Below, one piece after another: positions 52,903 through 61,747 of a stretch of DNA of 64,000 nucleotides; the stretch's first letter is position 1, and the number at the start of each line of letters is the position of its first letter. Source of the stretch: an uncultured Aquimarina sp. GTDB lineage: Bacteria > Bacteroidota > Bacteroidia > Flavobacteriales > Flavobacteriaceae. The stretch covers positions 1 to 64,000 of the forward strand of contig CANNBP010000010.1 in the NCBI GenBank assembly GCA_947502885.1. Reading direction: 5' to 3'. The position numbers and the translations under genes were made by a program. The notes under the pieces were generated by a model that saw nothing but the letters and a program-made list of their open reading frames with translations, made no database searches and had not been told where the DNA came from.

Positions 52903-53544
52903 ATGCATTTTTTACCCGAAGCCTTAGATTCTTATGTAGTTGAACACACAGAAAAAGAACCAGAATTATTACAACAACTTAGTCGAGAAACGTATCAAAA
53001 GATATTACAGCCTCGAATGTTGAGTGGTCCATATCAAGGTAGGATTTTAAGTATGTTGTCTAAGTTGATTAATCCAAAAAGCATCTTAGAAATTGGTACC
53101 TATACTGGATATTCTGCATTATGTTTAGCAGAAGGTTTGCAAAAGGATGGAGAGTTGCACACCATTGATATCAATGAAGAGTTAGAAGATTTTCAGAGAA
53201 AGTACTTTGATCAATCAGCATATGGCAAACAAATACATCAACATATAGGAGATGCGACGCAAATTATTACTGACCTAAACCAAAAATTTGATCTAGTGTT
53301 TATTGATGCCGATAAACCAAATTATTCAACTTATTTTGAATTGGTTATTGATAAAATGACTACGGGAGGAGTACTATTGTCTGATAATGTACTATGGAGT
53401 GGTAAGGTAATAGAACAAGTGAATGAAGATGATATTTCGACAAAGGCACTTATTGAGTACAACCAACTTTTGGTAAATGACCCTAGAGTAGAAACAGTAT
53501 TGCTACCAATTCGTGATGGTTTAACAATTAGTAGAGTACTGTAG
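52903..53544 (+). CDS. O-methyltransferase (caffeoyl-CoA/catechol type)
   Basis: 213 aa, class I SAM MTase of the Methyltransf_3 family. Motif I is ILEIGTYTGYSALCLAEGL (about residues 65-83), the acidic loop ELHTIDINEEL, the metal-binding DLVFIDADKPNY (about 136-147) and LLSDNVLWSGKV (about 160-171). It methylates a catechol-like hydroxyl in a Mg-dependent way. Ubiquitous in Flavobacteriia; the natural substrate is unknown. It ends 3 bp before the convergent DUF192 gene. Confidence 0.92.
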   Translation: MHFLPEALDSYVVEHTEKEPELLQQLSRETYQKILQPRMLSGPYQGRILSMLSKLINPKSILEIGTYTGYSALCLAEGLQKDGELHTIDINEELEDFQRKYFDQSAYGKQIHQHIGDATQIITDLNQKFDLVFIDADKPNYSTYFELVIDKMTTGGVLLSDNVLWSGKVIEQVNEDDISTKALIEYNQLLVNDPRVETVLLPIRDGLTISRVL

Positions 53545-53547
53545 GTT

Positions 53548-54045
53548 TTACATTTTTGTAAATGAAATAGAATCTCCGACTTTTAAACTCCAAGAGTCAG
53601 TTAATGTAGCGTTAATTTCTAAAACGTATTTAGCTGGCCCATCTGACAGTAATGCTGATTCATCAAGAGGTTTTGCATCTTTTTGAATACTGACCACTTT
53701 GAAATTGGCGTCAATATAGATAATATCCAATGGAATCAATGTGTTTTTCATATAGAAGGATCGAGGAGCTTCGTCTGGAAAAATAAACAACATTCCTTGT
53801 TCTTTAGACATTGATTTACGATGCATTAATCCAGTTTGTGTTTGATACTCATCATCTGCAATTTCTATATCTAGTTTGGTGATTTCTTTTGTAATAGAAT
53901 CATTTATACTAAATAATGTAAGTTCACCTTCTTTAGTAAATGTAACTTCTTTAAGAAGGTTCTGATTGTTTTTAACCTCTTTCTTACAGGATAAAAAACT
54001 TAATGTTAAAAGTAAAAAATGGATAACTATGAATTTTGTTTTCAT
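53548..54045 (-). CDS. DUF192 lipoprotein
   Basis: 165 aa from ATG 54045, which begins a lipoprotein signal (MKTKFIVIHFLLLTLSFLSC); an in-frame ATG 39 bp upstream would add a second hydrophobic stretch. The DUF192 core is EYQTQTGLMHRKSMSKEQGMLFIFPDEAPRSFYMKNTLIPLDIIYIDANFKVVSIQK. A small beta-barrel of unknown role, here anchored to a membrane. Confidence 0.9.
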   Translation of the reverse strand: MKTKFIVIHFLLLTLSFLSCKKEVKNNQNLLKEVTFTKEGELTLFSINDSITKEITKLDIEIADDEYQTQTGLMHRKSMSKEQGMLFIFPDEAPRSFYMKNTLIPLDIIYIDANFKVVSIQKDAKPLDESALLSDGPAKYVLEINATLTDSWSLKVGDSISFTKM

Positions 54046-54160
54046 CAAATAAATTTTAAAGGCTAAAAATAGATAAAAAGCCACACTCCAAAAAAATGAA
54101 GCATGGCTTTTTTGTTATTTCTTTAGTAAACATTTTTCAATTAGAAAGAAATTATGATTA

Positions 54161-54418
54161 TTAATGATTTTTTCTTTCTGTTTTAATAGGGTAAAACCCA
54201 AAATTAAACCCAACCGAATTTTCGTAAATAAAACTCTTCTTTTCTAAATCATAAATAACTGGAGCGTTAAAGCGTTTCATTATATTAATAATTCGATAAA
54301 GTTTGGTTTTTGAAATACCTAAACGAGATGCCATTGATTCTGGTGTGCCAGTAGCTCTTAAACGAATAAGGCGATCAATGCGCTCTATGGTTTCAATGGT
54401 TCTAACGACAATGTTCAT
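54161..54418 (-). CDS. Small HTH regulator
   Basis: 85 aa. One helix-turn-helix: ERIDRLIRLRATGTPESMASRLGISKTKLYRIINIMKRFNAPVIYDLEKKSFIYEN (DeoR/HTH_11 style, residues about 13-68). It has no sensor domain. It lies 25 bp downstream of creD and is probably in the same transcript, but small stand-alone HTH proteins of this type are widespread, and its target is unknown. Confidence 0.75.
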   Translation of the reverse strand: MNIVVRTIETIERIDRLIRLRATGTPESMASRLGISKTKLYRIINIMKRFNAPVIYDLEKKSFIYENSVGFNFGFYPIKTERKNH

Positions 54419-54443
54419 GTTTGTTTTGTTTTAGAAGTGTGGA

Positions 54444-55793
54444 TTAATCATTTTTCCAGTCAATCTTTCTAGATATCATCATTATAGTTCCCAGAATTAA
54501 GAATAAGCCAATGCTTCCGACAAGTAAAGCATAGTTTTCTAATTGAATGATTACAAAAATAAAGGAATATAAAGCAGCTAAAGAAGCAGCGATAAATGAC
54601 ATAAACTTAAAACTTTTAAGAATGGCTTTAGAGTATATAGAAATTAGAGCTACTACAGAAGTTCCAGAAATTAAATACGCTTGTAAAAAACTTGAATGTT
54701 CGGATATCGAAATTAATAAAGTGTAAAACATGGTTAATGCTAATCCTATCATTAAATATTGAAAAGGGTGAATGTGAACCTTGCTGATGGTTTGAATCAA
54801 GAAAAACACTAGAAATGTTAAAGCAATAACCAGATATCCATATTTTGCAGCACGTTCACTTTTTTGATACTCGTCTACTGGTATAAGAAGTTTTACACCA
54901 AAAGCTGACGAGTTGATTTGTGGTAAATCTCCAAAAAACTCCTGCTCAAACTCTCTGTTAATTTGTAATACTGTCCAATTAGCTTTAAAACCATCTGTCG
55001 AGATTTCTTTAGTTTTTGTATCTGGTAAGTAGTTGCCATCAAAACTTGGAGATGCCCAATTAGAAGTCATTGCTACATTAGTTTCTCTACCTACCGGAAT
55101 AAAGCGTAATTGCTCACTCCCATTTATTTTAAGATTTAGACTAAAGTCAATAGAATTTTCTTTGGGTATCGATTCTTCTTTAAGAAATTTTGTTTCCAAT
55201 GTATTGGTATAAGAGTTTTGTGTATATCGCGACTGTAAAGGGTAGTTTTGTGCGCCTAGTTTTAGCTCGAGATTACTGCGTATACCTTTTAAATTTGTAG
55301 AGTTGATAATAACGGTTGCTTTGTTCCATAGGATATCTTTTTTGGCAATGTCTTGAGTTTCAAAACTAGGAGTTGTAAAAGAGCCTTTGATATTCATATC
55401 TGCTGTATATACGACAGATTCATAGATACTTCTGCCTAAAGTTTCGGATTCAATATTAGCATTGATATCCAGTGTATTTGGAAAGAAAAATGCATGTTTT
55501 ATGGTTGTAATCGTTTCTTTAATATATGATTTAGTTTTATCATCCCAAGTTTTATTGGTCGTATGTATTTGATAAGGTATTTTAAGAACAGGTCCATATA
55601 GTAATACTTCGTTACCCCATTTTTGGTTGATTTCTTTTACGACTTCTTCTTGTCTATATGCTCTTTCTTGTATTAAACTTTTGATATAAGATAATGGAAT
55701 TAGCAGCACCAAGATTAATATTCCGACCATTAGCATTCTTACCGTGATAGAAGTTGTTAACCACTGAGTAAATGATTTTTTTTGTTTTTCCAT
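54444..55793 (-). CDS. creD: CreD-like inner membrane protein
   Basis: 449 aa. One N-terminal helix (VRMLMVGILILVLLIPLSYI), then a large exported domain with KWGNEVLLYGPVLKIPYQ, ANIESETLGRSIYES and DGFKANWTVLQINREF, and then five helices from about residue 300. The TM cluster with YLVIALTFLVFFLIQTISKVHIHPFQYLMIGLALTMFYTLLISISEH is the CreD signature. In enterobacteria creD is controlled by CreBC; here no such two-component pair is near. Role in envelope integrity is family knowledge. Confidence 0.9.
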   Translation of the reverse strand: MEKQKKSFTQWLTTSITVRMLMVGILILVLLIPLSYIKSLIQERAYRQEEVVKEINQKWGNEVLLYGPVLKIPYQIHTTNKTWDDKTKSYIKETITTIKHAFFFPNTLDINANIESETLGRSIYESVVYTADMNIKGSFTTPSFETQDIAKKDILWNKATVIINSTNLKGIRSNLELKLGAQNYPLQSRYTQNSYTNTLETKFLKEESIPKENSIDFSLNLKINGSEQLRFIPVGRETNVAMTSNWASPSFDGNYLPDTKTKEISTDGFKANWTVLQINREFEQEFFGDLPQINSSAFGVKLLIPVDEYQKSERAAKYGYLVIALTFLVFFLIQTISKVHIHPFQYLMIGLALTMFYTLLISISEHSSFLQAYLISGTSVVALISIYSKAILKSFKFMSFIAASLAALYSFIFVIIQLENYALLVGSIGLFLILGTIMMISRKIDWKND

Positions 55794-55845
55794 AGATGTA
55801 AAATTTAGTATTTGTTATGTTGATTTGTTAAAAAGAAAGCCTAGA

Positions 55846-56490
55846 TTAATATCTATTCTTTGTGATGTATAACATTTGATAGGTTATAATTAGAAATCCA
55901 CCAAAGCCAAGTGTGAAAGCCCAGGTATCTATATATTGAATAGGAAAGAGTATCCTTTTAGCAATATCTGATAATAAATGAATTGGATTTTGAAGCACAT
56001 CCCAACTATTCCATCGCAATATTCTTCCTAAATAAATTCCAAATCCGCACAATAGGAGGATAGTGTAAATAATAATCTTAGTAGTTTTCTTTGAAAATCG
56101 CTCATTGATCATGGATTGCATCATTCGAATAGAAGTAAAGCCAATAAGAAGGCCATTAATAGCAAATGATAGTATTAGTAATACATCATACCAAATGGAT
56201 GATATTGTGCTTGTTCTTAAATGTTGAAAATCGGTTAATATATAAGGTGAATTTGGTAAAAAAACCAACCAAATTAAAAAACATGACCAGAAGATAAACC
56301 GGTTAGCTTTTGTCACATGAATAAAAAGTGTAATGCCATATGGTATACATGCTAAAAACAAGTTCCAGATAAGAAACAAGTAAAAAAATGAATCTGTTTT
56401 TAGATATCTAATAAAGACTAGTAATAAACTAAAAGTTATTGCAATGGTATGTTCGATAACAAACGGAAATGTTTTCTTTAAGGTGTTCAT
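55846..56490 (-). CDS. DUF1361 membrane protein
   Basis: 214 aa with six to seven hydrophobic helices. DUF1361 features: LVFLPNSPYILTDFQHLR (about residues 76-93) and GFGIYLGRILRWNSWDV (about 150-166). Integral membrane protein of unknown function. 2-bp spacing from the upstream gene on the minus strand, so co-transcribed in the creD locus. Confidence 0.85.
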   Translation of the reverse strand: MNTLKKTFPFVIEHTIAITFSLLLVFIRYLKTDSFFYLFLIWNLFLACIPYGITLFIHVTKANRFIFWSCFLIWLVFLPNSPYILTDFQHLRTSTISSIWYDVLLILSFAINGLLIGFTSIRMMQSMINERFSKKTTKIIIYTILLLCGFGIYLGRILRWNSWDVLQNPIHLLSDIAKRILFPIQYIDTWAFTLGFGGFLIITYQMLYITKNRY

Positions 56491-56492
56491 GA

Positions 56493-56798
56493 TTATAAAT
56501 AAGATTGAAAATTATGATTAAGTACAATGAGGGTGTATAGAAAGATGATTATTGTGTTAATGCCTATTAATAGCATTGTTCTTCTATTTTTTTTAAGATA
56601 ATCAGGATGGATAATAAAGTCAATGATTAGATCTATGCTTATAATTGAGTTTAGCGAAAAAGCAATCAGTAAATAGAAAAAAATAATTGTGATTGAGGTG
56701 GTTAGATTAAAAATGAATAATCCAAGTAGTACAAGTAATCCTAATAGTAAACTACCTGTCAAATAAGTGTTTTTTGTATTTTGTTTTAGAAGTTTCAT
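56493..56798 (-). CDS. Small membrane protein
   Basis: 101 aa with three hydrophobic helices (about residues 13-32, 36-58 and 75-95) and charged ends. No family recognised. It sits between the wHTH regulator and the DUF1361 gene on the same strand, in the creD cluster. Confidence 0.65.
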   Translation of the reverse strand: MKLLKQNTKNTYLTGSLLLGLLVLLGLFIFNLTTSITIIFFYLLIAFSLNSIISIDLIIDFIIHPDYLKKNRRTMLLIGINTIIIFLYTLIVLNHNFQSYL

Positions 56799-56859
56799 TG
56801 GTGTAATATGTTTTTATAAAGTACTTTGAAATTCAAAGTTAATAGTCAAAAAAAATAGT

Positions 56860-57153
56860 TTACTTTTTTAATAGTTTTTCTATAGCCTCTACGTGTTTTT
56901 TAAACGCTTCTATACCTTTTTTGGTAGCACTGTATCGTGTATTAGGTTTTCTACCTATGAATGATTTTTCGACTCTAATGTACTCTTCTTTCTCAAGGGC
57001 TTTGGTATGACTTGCAAGGTTGCCATCTGTCGCTCCCAAAAGCTCTTTTAATGTCTTAAAATCAGCATGTTCATTAACCGTAAGAATAGACATGATACCT
57101 AGTCGAATTCGATGATCAAAAGCTTTGTTTATATTATTAATGATGCTCTCCAT
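56860..57153 (-). CDS. Winged-helix transcriptional regulator of the creD cluster
   Basis: 97 aa from ATG 57153 (the longer frame starts from TTG at 57168). A DUF/HTH_27-type wHTH: NKAFDHRIRLGIMSILTVNEHADFKTLKELLGATDGNLASHTKALEKEEYIRVEKSFIGRKPNTRYSATKKG. Such small regulators commonly precede creD-like genes in Flavobacteriia (recollection). No ligand domain. Probably represses the cluster. Confidence 0.85.
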   Translation of the reverse strand: MESIINNINKAFDHRIRLGIMSILTVNEHADFKTLKELLGATDGNLASHTKALEKEEYIRVEKSFIGRKPNTRYSATKKGIEAFKKHVEAIEKLLKK

Positions 57154-57222
57154 AACTTGTTTACGCAAAAGTACCTATTAGAGATATCTTTTGTTAGTTA
57201 CATTGGTTGTTTTTTAGAATTG

Positions 57223-57831
57223 TTACGATCTATCGTGTTTAAAGTAAATAAGGCTGCCATAGATAATATGCATGATACCAAAACCTAATACCCAAAACCA
57301 GAAACCATATCCCGGATAAATTGCACATATCAAACCTAATATAATTTCTGTGTATCCCAAGTATTTTACGTTACCAATAGTGTATTTTGATGCATTGACT
57401 AATGCAAGCCCATAAAAAATAAGCATTAAAGACCCCGTTAGTCCATAATGATGACTTGATATTTTTATTATTATATATATACCTCCTGTAACTAGTGGAA
57501 TCAAAAAAGCTGTTAGTAACCTTTTGGATGTACCGTTCCATAATACTTCATTATTTTTTTTTGCTTTACGAGTACTTAAAATAATTGCTGTTATAACACT
57601 TAATAAGGCTACAGCCACCAAGTCCATAAGAATGTAATTAAAAACAGACCCATCAAGAATTAAATAATCTCGTCCACTTTTACTAACAAGATAATAAGCT
57701 ATAAAAGCACCAATAAGAGCATAAACTCCTGCCATGATTCCTGATAATCCACTGAGAGAGAAAAACCGAGATGATTTACTCATCATATCTTTGATCTCTG
57801 TAATGTCTTTTAAGTATTCTTCTTTTTTCAT
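57223..57831 (-). CDS. Integral membrane protein, unknown
   Basis: 202 aa with five to six helices, starting with a hydrophilic MKKEEYLKDITEIKDMMSKSS leader and SLSGLSGIMAGVYALIGAF. It lies 69 bp upstream of the wHTH gene on the same strand, a frequent pairing. Function unknown. Confidence 0.75.
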   Translation of the reverse strand: MKKEEYLKDITEIKDMMSKSSRFFSLSGLSGIMAGVYALIGAFIAYYLVSKSGRDYLILDGSVFNYILMDLVAVALLSVITAIILSTRKAKKNNEVLWNGTSKRLLTAFLIPLVTGGIYIIIKISSHHYGLTGSLMLIFYGLALVNASKYTIGNVKYLGYTEIILGLICAIYPGYGFWFWVLGFGIMHIIYGSLIYFKHDRS

Positions 57832-57951
57832 TTTAAAAGTACTTTGAAATGCAAAGTAAGTGTTATTTGTTGAATTCTACAAATTAAATTTGAAAAATAA
57901 ACTAAGTATGAGATGTTTTCTTAGGGGGTGAATAGTTATACGATCAACCTT

Positions 57952-58881
57952 TTATTTCCATCGAACCTTCATATAATTGTTGATTTCGGTAACCTCTTTA
58001 GGTATGGTGTTTTTTATTTCTACAAGCAGGTTTTCAATTAGTTTTTCTTTGGTAAAGTTTTTATTTACTACAATACTTACTTCTCTCGTTGGTTTTGGAT
58101 TTTTGAAATGTTTTAGATGTACTTTTTCTTCTTTTTCTTGAATTGATAATTGAGGTACCAATGAATATCCCAAGCCCGCTTTTACTAAGTTTTTGATTGT
58201 TTGTATTGAACCACTTTCGAACGAAAAGGCTTTGTATTTATAAGTTTCATTCTCTTTACAAATGTTTAAAACTTGATTCCTAAAACAGTGACCTTCTTCT
58301 AATATCAATAAGTTATCTGGAGTAAGATCATCTTGGGTAACAACTTCTGATGAACCAAAGGTGTTTTGGTCTTCGCAATAGACTAAGAATGGTTCTTGGT
58401 ATAAATTAATCTCACGAATGTTTTTATCTTCTAGTGGTGTGGATACTATTCCGATATCCAAAGTACCATTATGCAAAGCCTCAATTATAAGTTCTGTTTG
58501 CATTTCTTTAATAATTAATTTGGTTTTTGGGTTGTTTTTTAAAAAACTGTCTAAAAAATAAGGAAGGAGGTATGGAGCTATAGTTGGGATAATCCCCAAA
58601 GTGTAATACCCCGTTATATTAGATGTATTATTGTTTGCAATCTCTTTAAATTCTTCGGCTTCTCGAAGTAAGCTTTTTGCTTTGGCAATTAGAATCTCTC
58701 CTATTGGAGTTGGAGTTAAGGGAGTCGTGTTACGATCAAATATAATAGTACCTATTTCCTCTTCAAGTTTTTTTACTTGAATAGTTAACGTTGGTTGAGT
58801 AACAAAACAATCTTCAGCCGCTTTTATGTAATGTCTTTTGTGGTCTAGGGCCACGATATATTTTAGTTGTTGTAATGTCAT
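57952..58881 (-). CDS. oxyR: Hydrogen-peroxide sensing LysR regulator OxyR
   Basis: 309 aa. LysR HTH at residues 1-60 (LQQLKYIVALDHKRHYIKAAEDCFVTQPTLTIQVKKLEEEIGTIIFDR). In the effector domain the redox pair is present as EEGHCFRNQVLNICKE with Cys199 and Cys208, the same numbering as in E. coli OxyR. H2O2 oxidises them to a disulfide and activates target genes. It is divergent from the catalase gene, with a perfect inverted repeat between them. Confidence 0.95.
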   Translation of the reverse strand: MTLQQLKYIVALDHKRHYIKAAEDCFVTQPTLTIQVKKLEEEIGTIIFDRNTTPLTPTPIGEILIAKAKSLLREAEEFKEIANNNTSNITGYYTLGIIPTIAPYLLPYFLDSFLKNNPKTKLIIKEMQTELIIEALHNGTLDIGIVSTPLEDKNIREINLYQEPFLVYCEDQNTFGSSEVVTQDDLTPDNLLILEEGHCFRNQVLNICKENETYKYKAFSFESGSIQTIKNLVKAGLGYSLVPQLSIQEKEEKVHLKHFKNPKPTREVSIVVNKNFTKEKLIENLLVEIKNTIPKEVTEINNYMKVRWK

Positions 58882-58899
58882 TTTAAAACAAGATTATTG

Positions 58900-58962
58900 A
58901 TAATCTAAATATAGTTATTTAGATTATTAATTTGATATATATAGTTAACAACCCTTACTTTG
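58900..58962 (+). promoter_or_regulatory. OxyR operator and catalase promoter
   Basis: ATAATCTAAATA (58900-58911) and TATTTAGATTAT (58916-58927) are a perfect 12-bp inverted repeat with a 4-bp spacer, as expected of a LysR/OxyR site. TTTG at 58931-58934 follows within 3 bp, then TTACTTTG at 58955-58962 after a 20-bp spacer (one mismatch from TAnnTTTG). The operator abuts the -33 element, the classical activator position. Confidence 0.75.
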
Positions 58963-58990
58963 TATATACCAACTTAAATATATTTCACAC

Positions 58991-60520
58991 ATGAAAAAAA
59001 TACTTCGTATTGCAGTCGTTATTGTATTTTGCTCAACTATAATGTATGGGCAAGAAATTATTACCACAAATGGTGGTGTTCCTATTGGAGATAATCAAAA
59101 TTCTAAAACAGTAGGGGAGTATGGTCCTGTGTTATTAGAGGATATTCATTTAATTGAAAAATTAGCAGCTTTTGATAGAGAGCGTATCCCAGAAAGGGTA
59201 GTACATGCTAGAGGAGCAGGTGCTTTTGGTGTTTTTGAAAGTACTACAGATATGTCGCCTTATACAAAGGCAGGGTTATTTAAAGGTAACAATTTTAAAA
59301 CAGATGTTGTTGTACGTTTTTCTACTGTTATTCACGGAAAAGGATCTCCAGAAACGGCAAGAGATCCAAGAGGATTTGCAGTAAAATTTTACACTGATAA
59401 TGGTAACTATGATATTGTAGGAAACAATCTTCCGATATTCTTTATTAGAGATGCCATTAAGTTTCCAGATATGGTTCATTCTCTTAAACCATCTCCAATT
59501 ACAAATAAGCAAGACCCTAATCGATTTTTTGACTTTTTTTCTAATATACCAGAGGCAACACATATGTTGACAAGGCTGTATTCTGATTTGGGAATCCCGA
59601 AGGGGTACCAGTTTATGAATGGTAGTAGTGTTCATGGTTTTAAATGGGTAAATCAAAAAGGAGAAGTGGTCTACGTTAAATATTCTTGGGTAAGTAAACA
59701 AGGAGAGCATAATTTGGATTTGGATCAAGCAGCTAAACAACAATCTATGGATTGGCAACATGCTACGGTTAGTTTGAGAAATGATATAGATGCAAAGAAA
59801 TATCCACAATGGGATTTGTACGTTCAAATGATCAAACCTGAAAATTTACATAGTTTTGACTTTTTTCCTTTAGATGCAACAAAAGATTGGCCTGCTGATA
59901 AAATCGAGAAAATAAAAATAGGAACGATGATTTTAAATAGAAATCCAATTAATTATTTTCAAGAGGTAGAATCTGTAGCTATGTCTCCAGGTAATTTAGT
60001 TCCAGGTATAGAACCTTCAGAAGATAAGTTACTTCAAGGTCGTCTTTTTTCATATTTTGATACACAGAGGCATCGTCTAGGCCCAAATAATCAACAGATC
60101 AAAGTAAATCAACCAAAGGCTAAAGTGATTAATTATAATTCTGATAGTTATTCGAGCGCATCAAATTCTAAGTTTCCTGATGCGGATATTAATTACCAAC
60201 CAAGTACAAAAGTTTCACTTGCAGAAAATAAGAAATATAAACCATCTCAAACTCATTTTAAGGATATCGCTATTACTCAAAAAAAGATATCAAAAACTAA
60301 TGATTTTGCTCAAGCAGGTGAATTTTATAGAACGCTTTCAGAAAAAGATAAAACGAATTTAATTCGCAATTTAAGAGGTGATCTTGGACAGGTAAATAGT
60401 AAAGCTATTCAAAAAAAGATGATTACTTATTTCTACCGATCAGATAAAGACTTTGGAATGCGTATTGCTAAGGCTCTAGGGTTTTCTCAAAAGGATTTTA
60501 TATCTGTTGGCGGGAACTAA
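58991..60520 (+). CDS. katA: Exported clade-type catalase
   Basis: 509 aa. The signal peptide ends at about residue 21 (STIMYGQ). Catalase blocks: GVPIGDNQNSKTVGEYGPVLLEDIHLIEKLAAFDRERIPERVVHARGAGAFGVFE (with the distal His), RFSTVIHGKGSPETARDPRGFAVKFYT, NLPIFFIRDAIKFPDMVHSLKP, and proximal LFSYFDTQRHRLGPN (heme-ligand Tyr). A monofunctional haem catalase of small-subunit size, sent to the periplasm. OxyR and its operator are upstream; an exported ankyrin protein is downstream. Confidence 0.95.
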   Translation: MKKILRIAVVIVFCSTIMYGQEIITTNGGVPIGDNQNSKTVGEYGPVLLEDIHLIEKLAAFDRERIPERVVHARGAGAFGVFESTTDMSPYTKAGLFKGNNFKTDVVVRFSTVIHGKGSPETARDPRGFAVKFYTDNGNYDIVGNNLPIFFIRDAIKFPDMVHSLKPSPITNKQDPNRFFDFFSNIPEATHMLTRLYSDLGIPKGYQFMNGSSVHGFKWVNQKGEVVYVKYSWVSKQGEHNLDLDQAAKQQSMDWQHATVSLRNDIDAKKYPQWDLYVQMIKPENLHSFDFFPLDATKDWPADKIEKIKIGTMILNRNPINYFQEVESVAMSPGNLVPGIEPSEDKLLQGRLFSYFDTQRHRLGPNNQQIKVNQPKAKVINYNSDSYSSASNSKFPDADINYQPSTKVSLAENKKYKPSQTHFKDIAITQKKISKTNDFAQAGEFYRTLSEKDKTNLIRNLRGDLGQVNSKAIQKKMITYFYRSDKDFGMRIAKALGFSQKDFISVGGN

Positions 60521-60727
60521 ATAATACATTAAGATAATTTAAAAAAAAATTGGGGCTTCTGGGATGACATAAGCAATAGATTTTTAGCTAAGCTCGCTTT
60601 ATAATACTCATGAATAAGTTGTTAAAGTTTCATTAATTTATATAATAGTGATTCGTGAGAATTAGGGTGTGTGGGTTACGGTTTAATCTCTATTGCTCTT
60701 CCCAGATTGACTATAAAAACTAATAAT

Positions 60728-61243
60728 ATGAAAACTATTATATTATTTATTCTGATTCTTACAAGTGTGTATTCTTGGGGTCAAGAAAAAATATTTGAAC
60801 TTAGTAGAAATGGAGATATACAAGGGTTAGTAGAAATGACGAAGGTAGAAGATGTTGATATTAATGTTGTCAATACTTATGGATATAGCCCTTTAATGTT
60901 GGCTGTATATTATGGAAATAAAGAAGTGGTAGAATTTTTCTTAAAAAATCGGGCAGATATCAAAATACAGGATACTTCGGGTAACACGGCTCTTATGGGA
61001 GCATGTTTTAAAGGATATGTAGAAATTGTTCGTTTACTACTTAAAAAAGGAACTGACATTAACCAACAGAATTATAATGGAGCCACAGCTCTTATTTATG
61101 CAGCAACATTTGGACATAAAGATATTGTTGAGGTTTTACTCGATAATGGGGCTAATATAGAATATAAAGATAACAGAGGAAACACTGCTATGGATCATGC
61201 TCGAATGCAAGGAAATCAAGAAATATTAGAAATACTATTATAA
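60728..61243 (+). CDS. Exported ankyrin-repeat protein linked to catalase
   Basis: 171 aa from ATG 60728 (start of signal peptide MKTIILFILILTSVYSWGQ; a longer GTG frame exists from 60671). Four ankyrin repeats: NTYGYSPLMLAVYYGNKEVVEFFL, DTSGNTALMGACFKGYVEIVRLLL, NYNGATALIYAATFGHKDIVEVLL, DNRGNTAMDHARMQGNQEILEILL. In Pseudomonas an ankyrin protein (AnkB) beside katB is needed for full catalase activity; the same gene order and export signal suggest a similar role here (inference). Confidence 0.9.
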   Translation: MKTIILFILILTSVYSWGQEKIFELSRNGDIQGLVEMTKVEDVDINVVNTYGYSPLMLAVYYGNKEVVEFFLKNRADIKIQDTSGNTALMGACFKGYVEIVRLLLKKGTDINQQNYNGATALIYAATFGHKDIVEVLLDNGANIEYKDNRGNTAMDHARMQGNQEILEILL

Positions 61244-61318
61244 AGGTAAAATAAAAGATAAACGGTTTTTTGATTTTAGAAGTAATAAATATCTTGTGCT
61301 CAGAAAAGAGTGCAAATT

Positions 61319-61666
61319 ATGAACCCTGCAGAAGACTATATTCTAAAACAACCAGAGCCCTTTAAAACAATACTATTACATTTACAAGTCTTGATCGAGA
61401 CATTTGTAACAGACATCGAGTTAAAATACAAATACAAAATACCATTTTATTACTTAAACGGAAAGCCATTTTGTTACCTTAATGTATCACCAAAAGGTTA
61501 TGTTGATGTTGGATTCTGGAAAGCAAATCAAATTGATATACATTTAGATCATCTTGTTACAGACGGAAGAAAAATAATGAAATCACTTCGGTATTATAAA
61601 CCAGAAGATATTAAAGATCCAATAGTAATCGATATCTTAAAAGACTTAAAAGTATTATATTCTTAA
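61319..61666 (+). CDS. DUF1801 protein
   Basis: 115 aa from ATG 61319 (a GTG three codons upstream is possible). DUF1801/YdhG-like: MNPAEDYILKQPEPFKTILLHLQVLIETFVTDIELKYKYKIPFYYLNGKPFCYLNVSPKGYVDVGFWKANQID. A small alpha/beta intracellular protein with unknown function. Confidence 0.85.
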   Translation: MNPAEDYILKQPEPFKTILLHLQVLIETFVTDIELKYKYKIPFYYLNGKPFCYLNVSPKGYVDVGFWKANQIDIHLDHLVTDGRKIMKSLRYYKPEDIKDPIVIDILKDLKVLYS

Positions 61667-61747
61667 TCTAGAAGAAATACATTTTGATAAAGCTATCTTA
61701 TTTCTTAATTATAGCAAAGAAGTGAGATAGTTTGTTATGATTTTGTA

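Noticed and set aside
59276..59827. 183-codon minus-strand frame inside the catalase gene
   Set aside because: Antisense to a strongly conserved catalase region; no promoter or motif.
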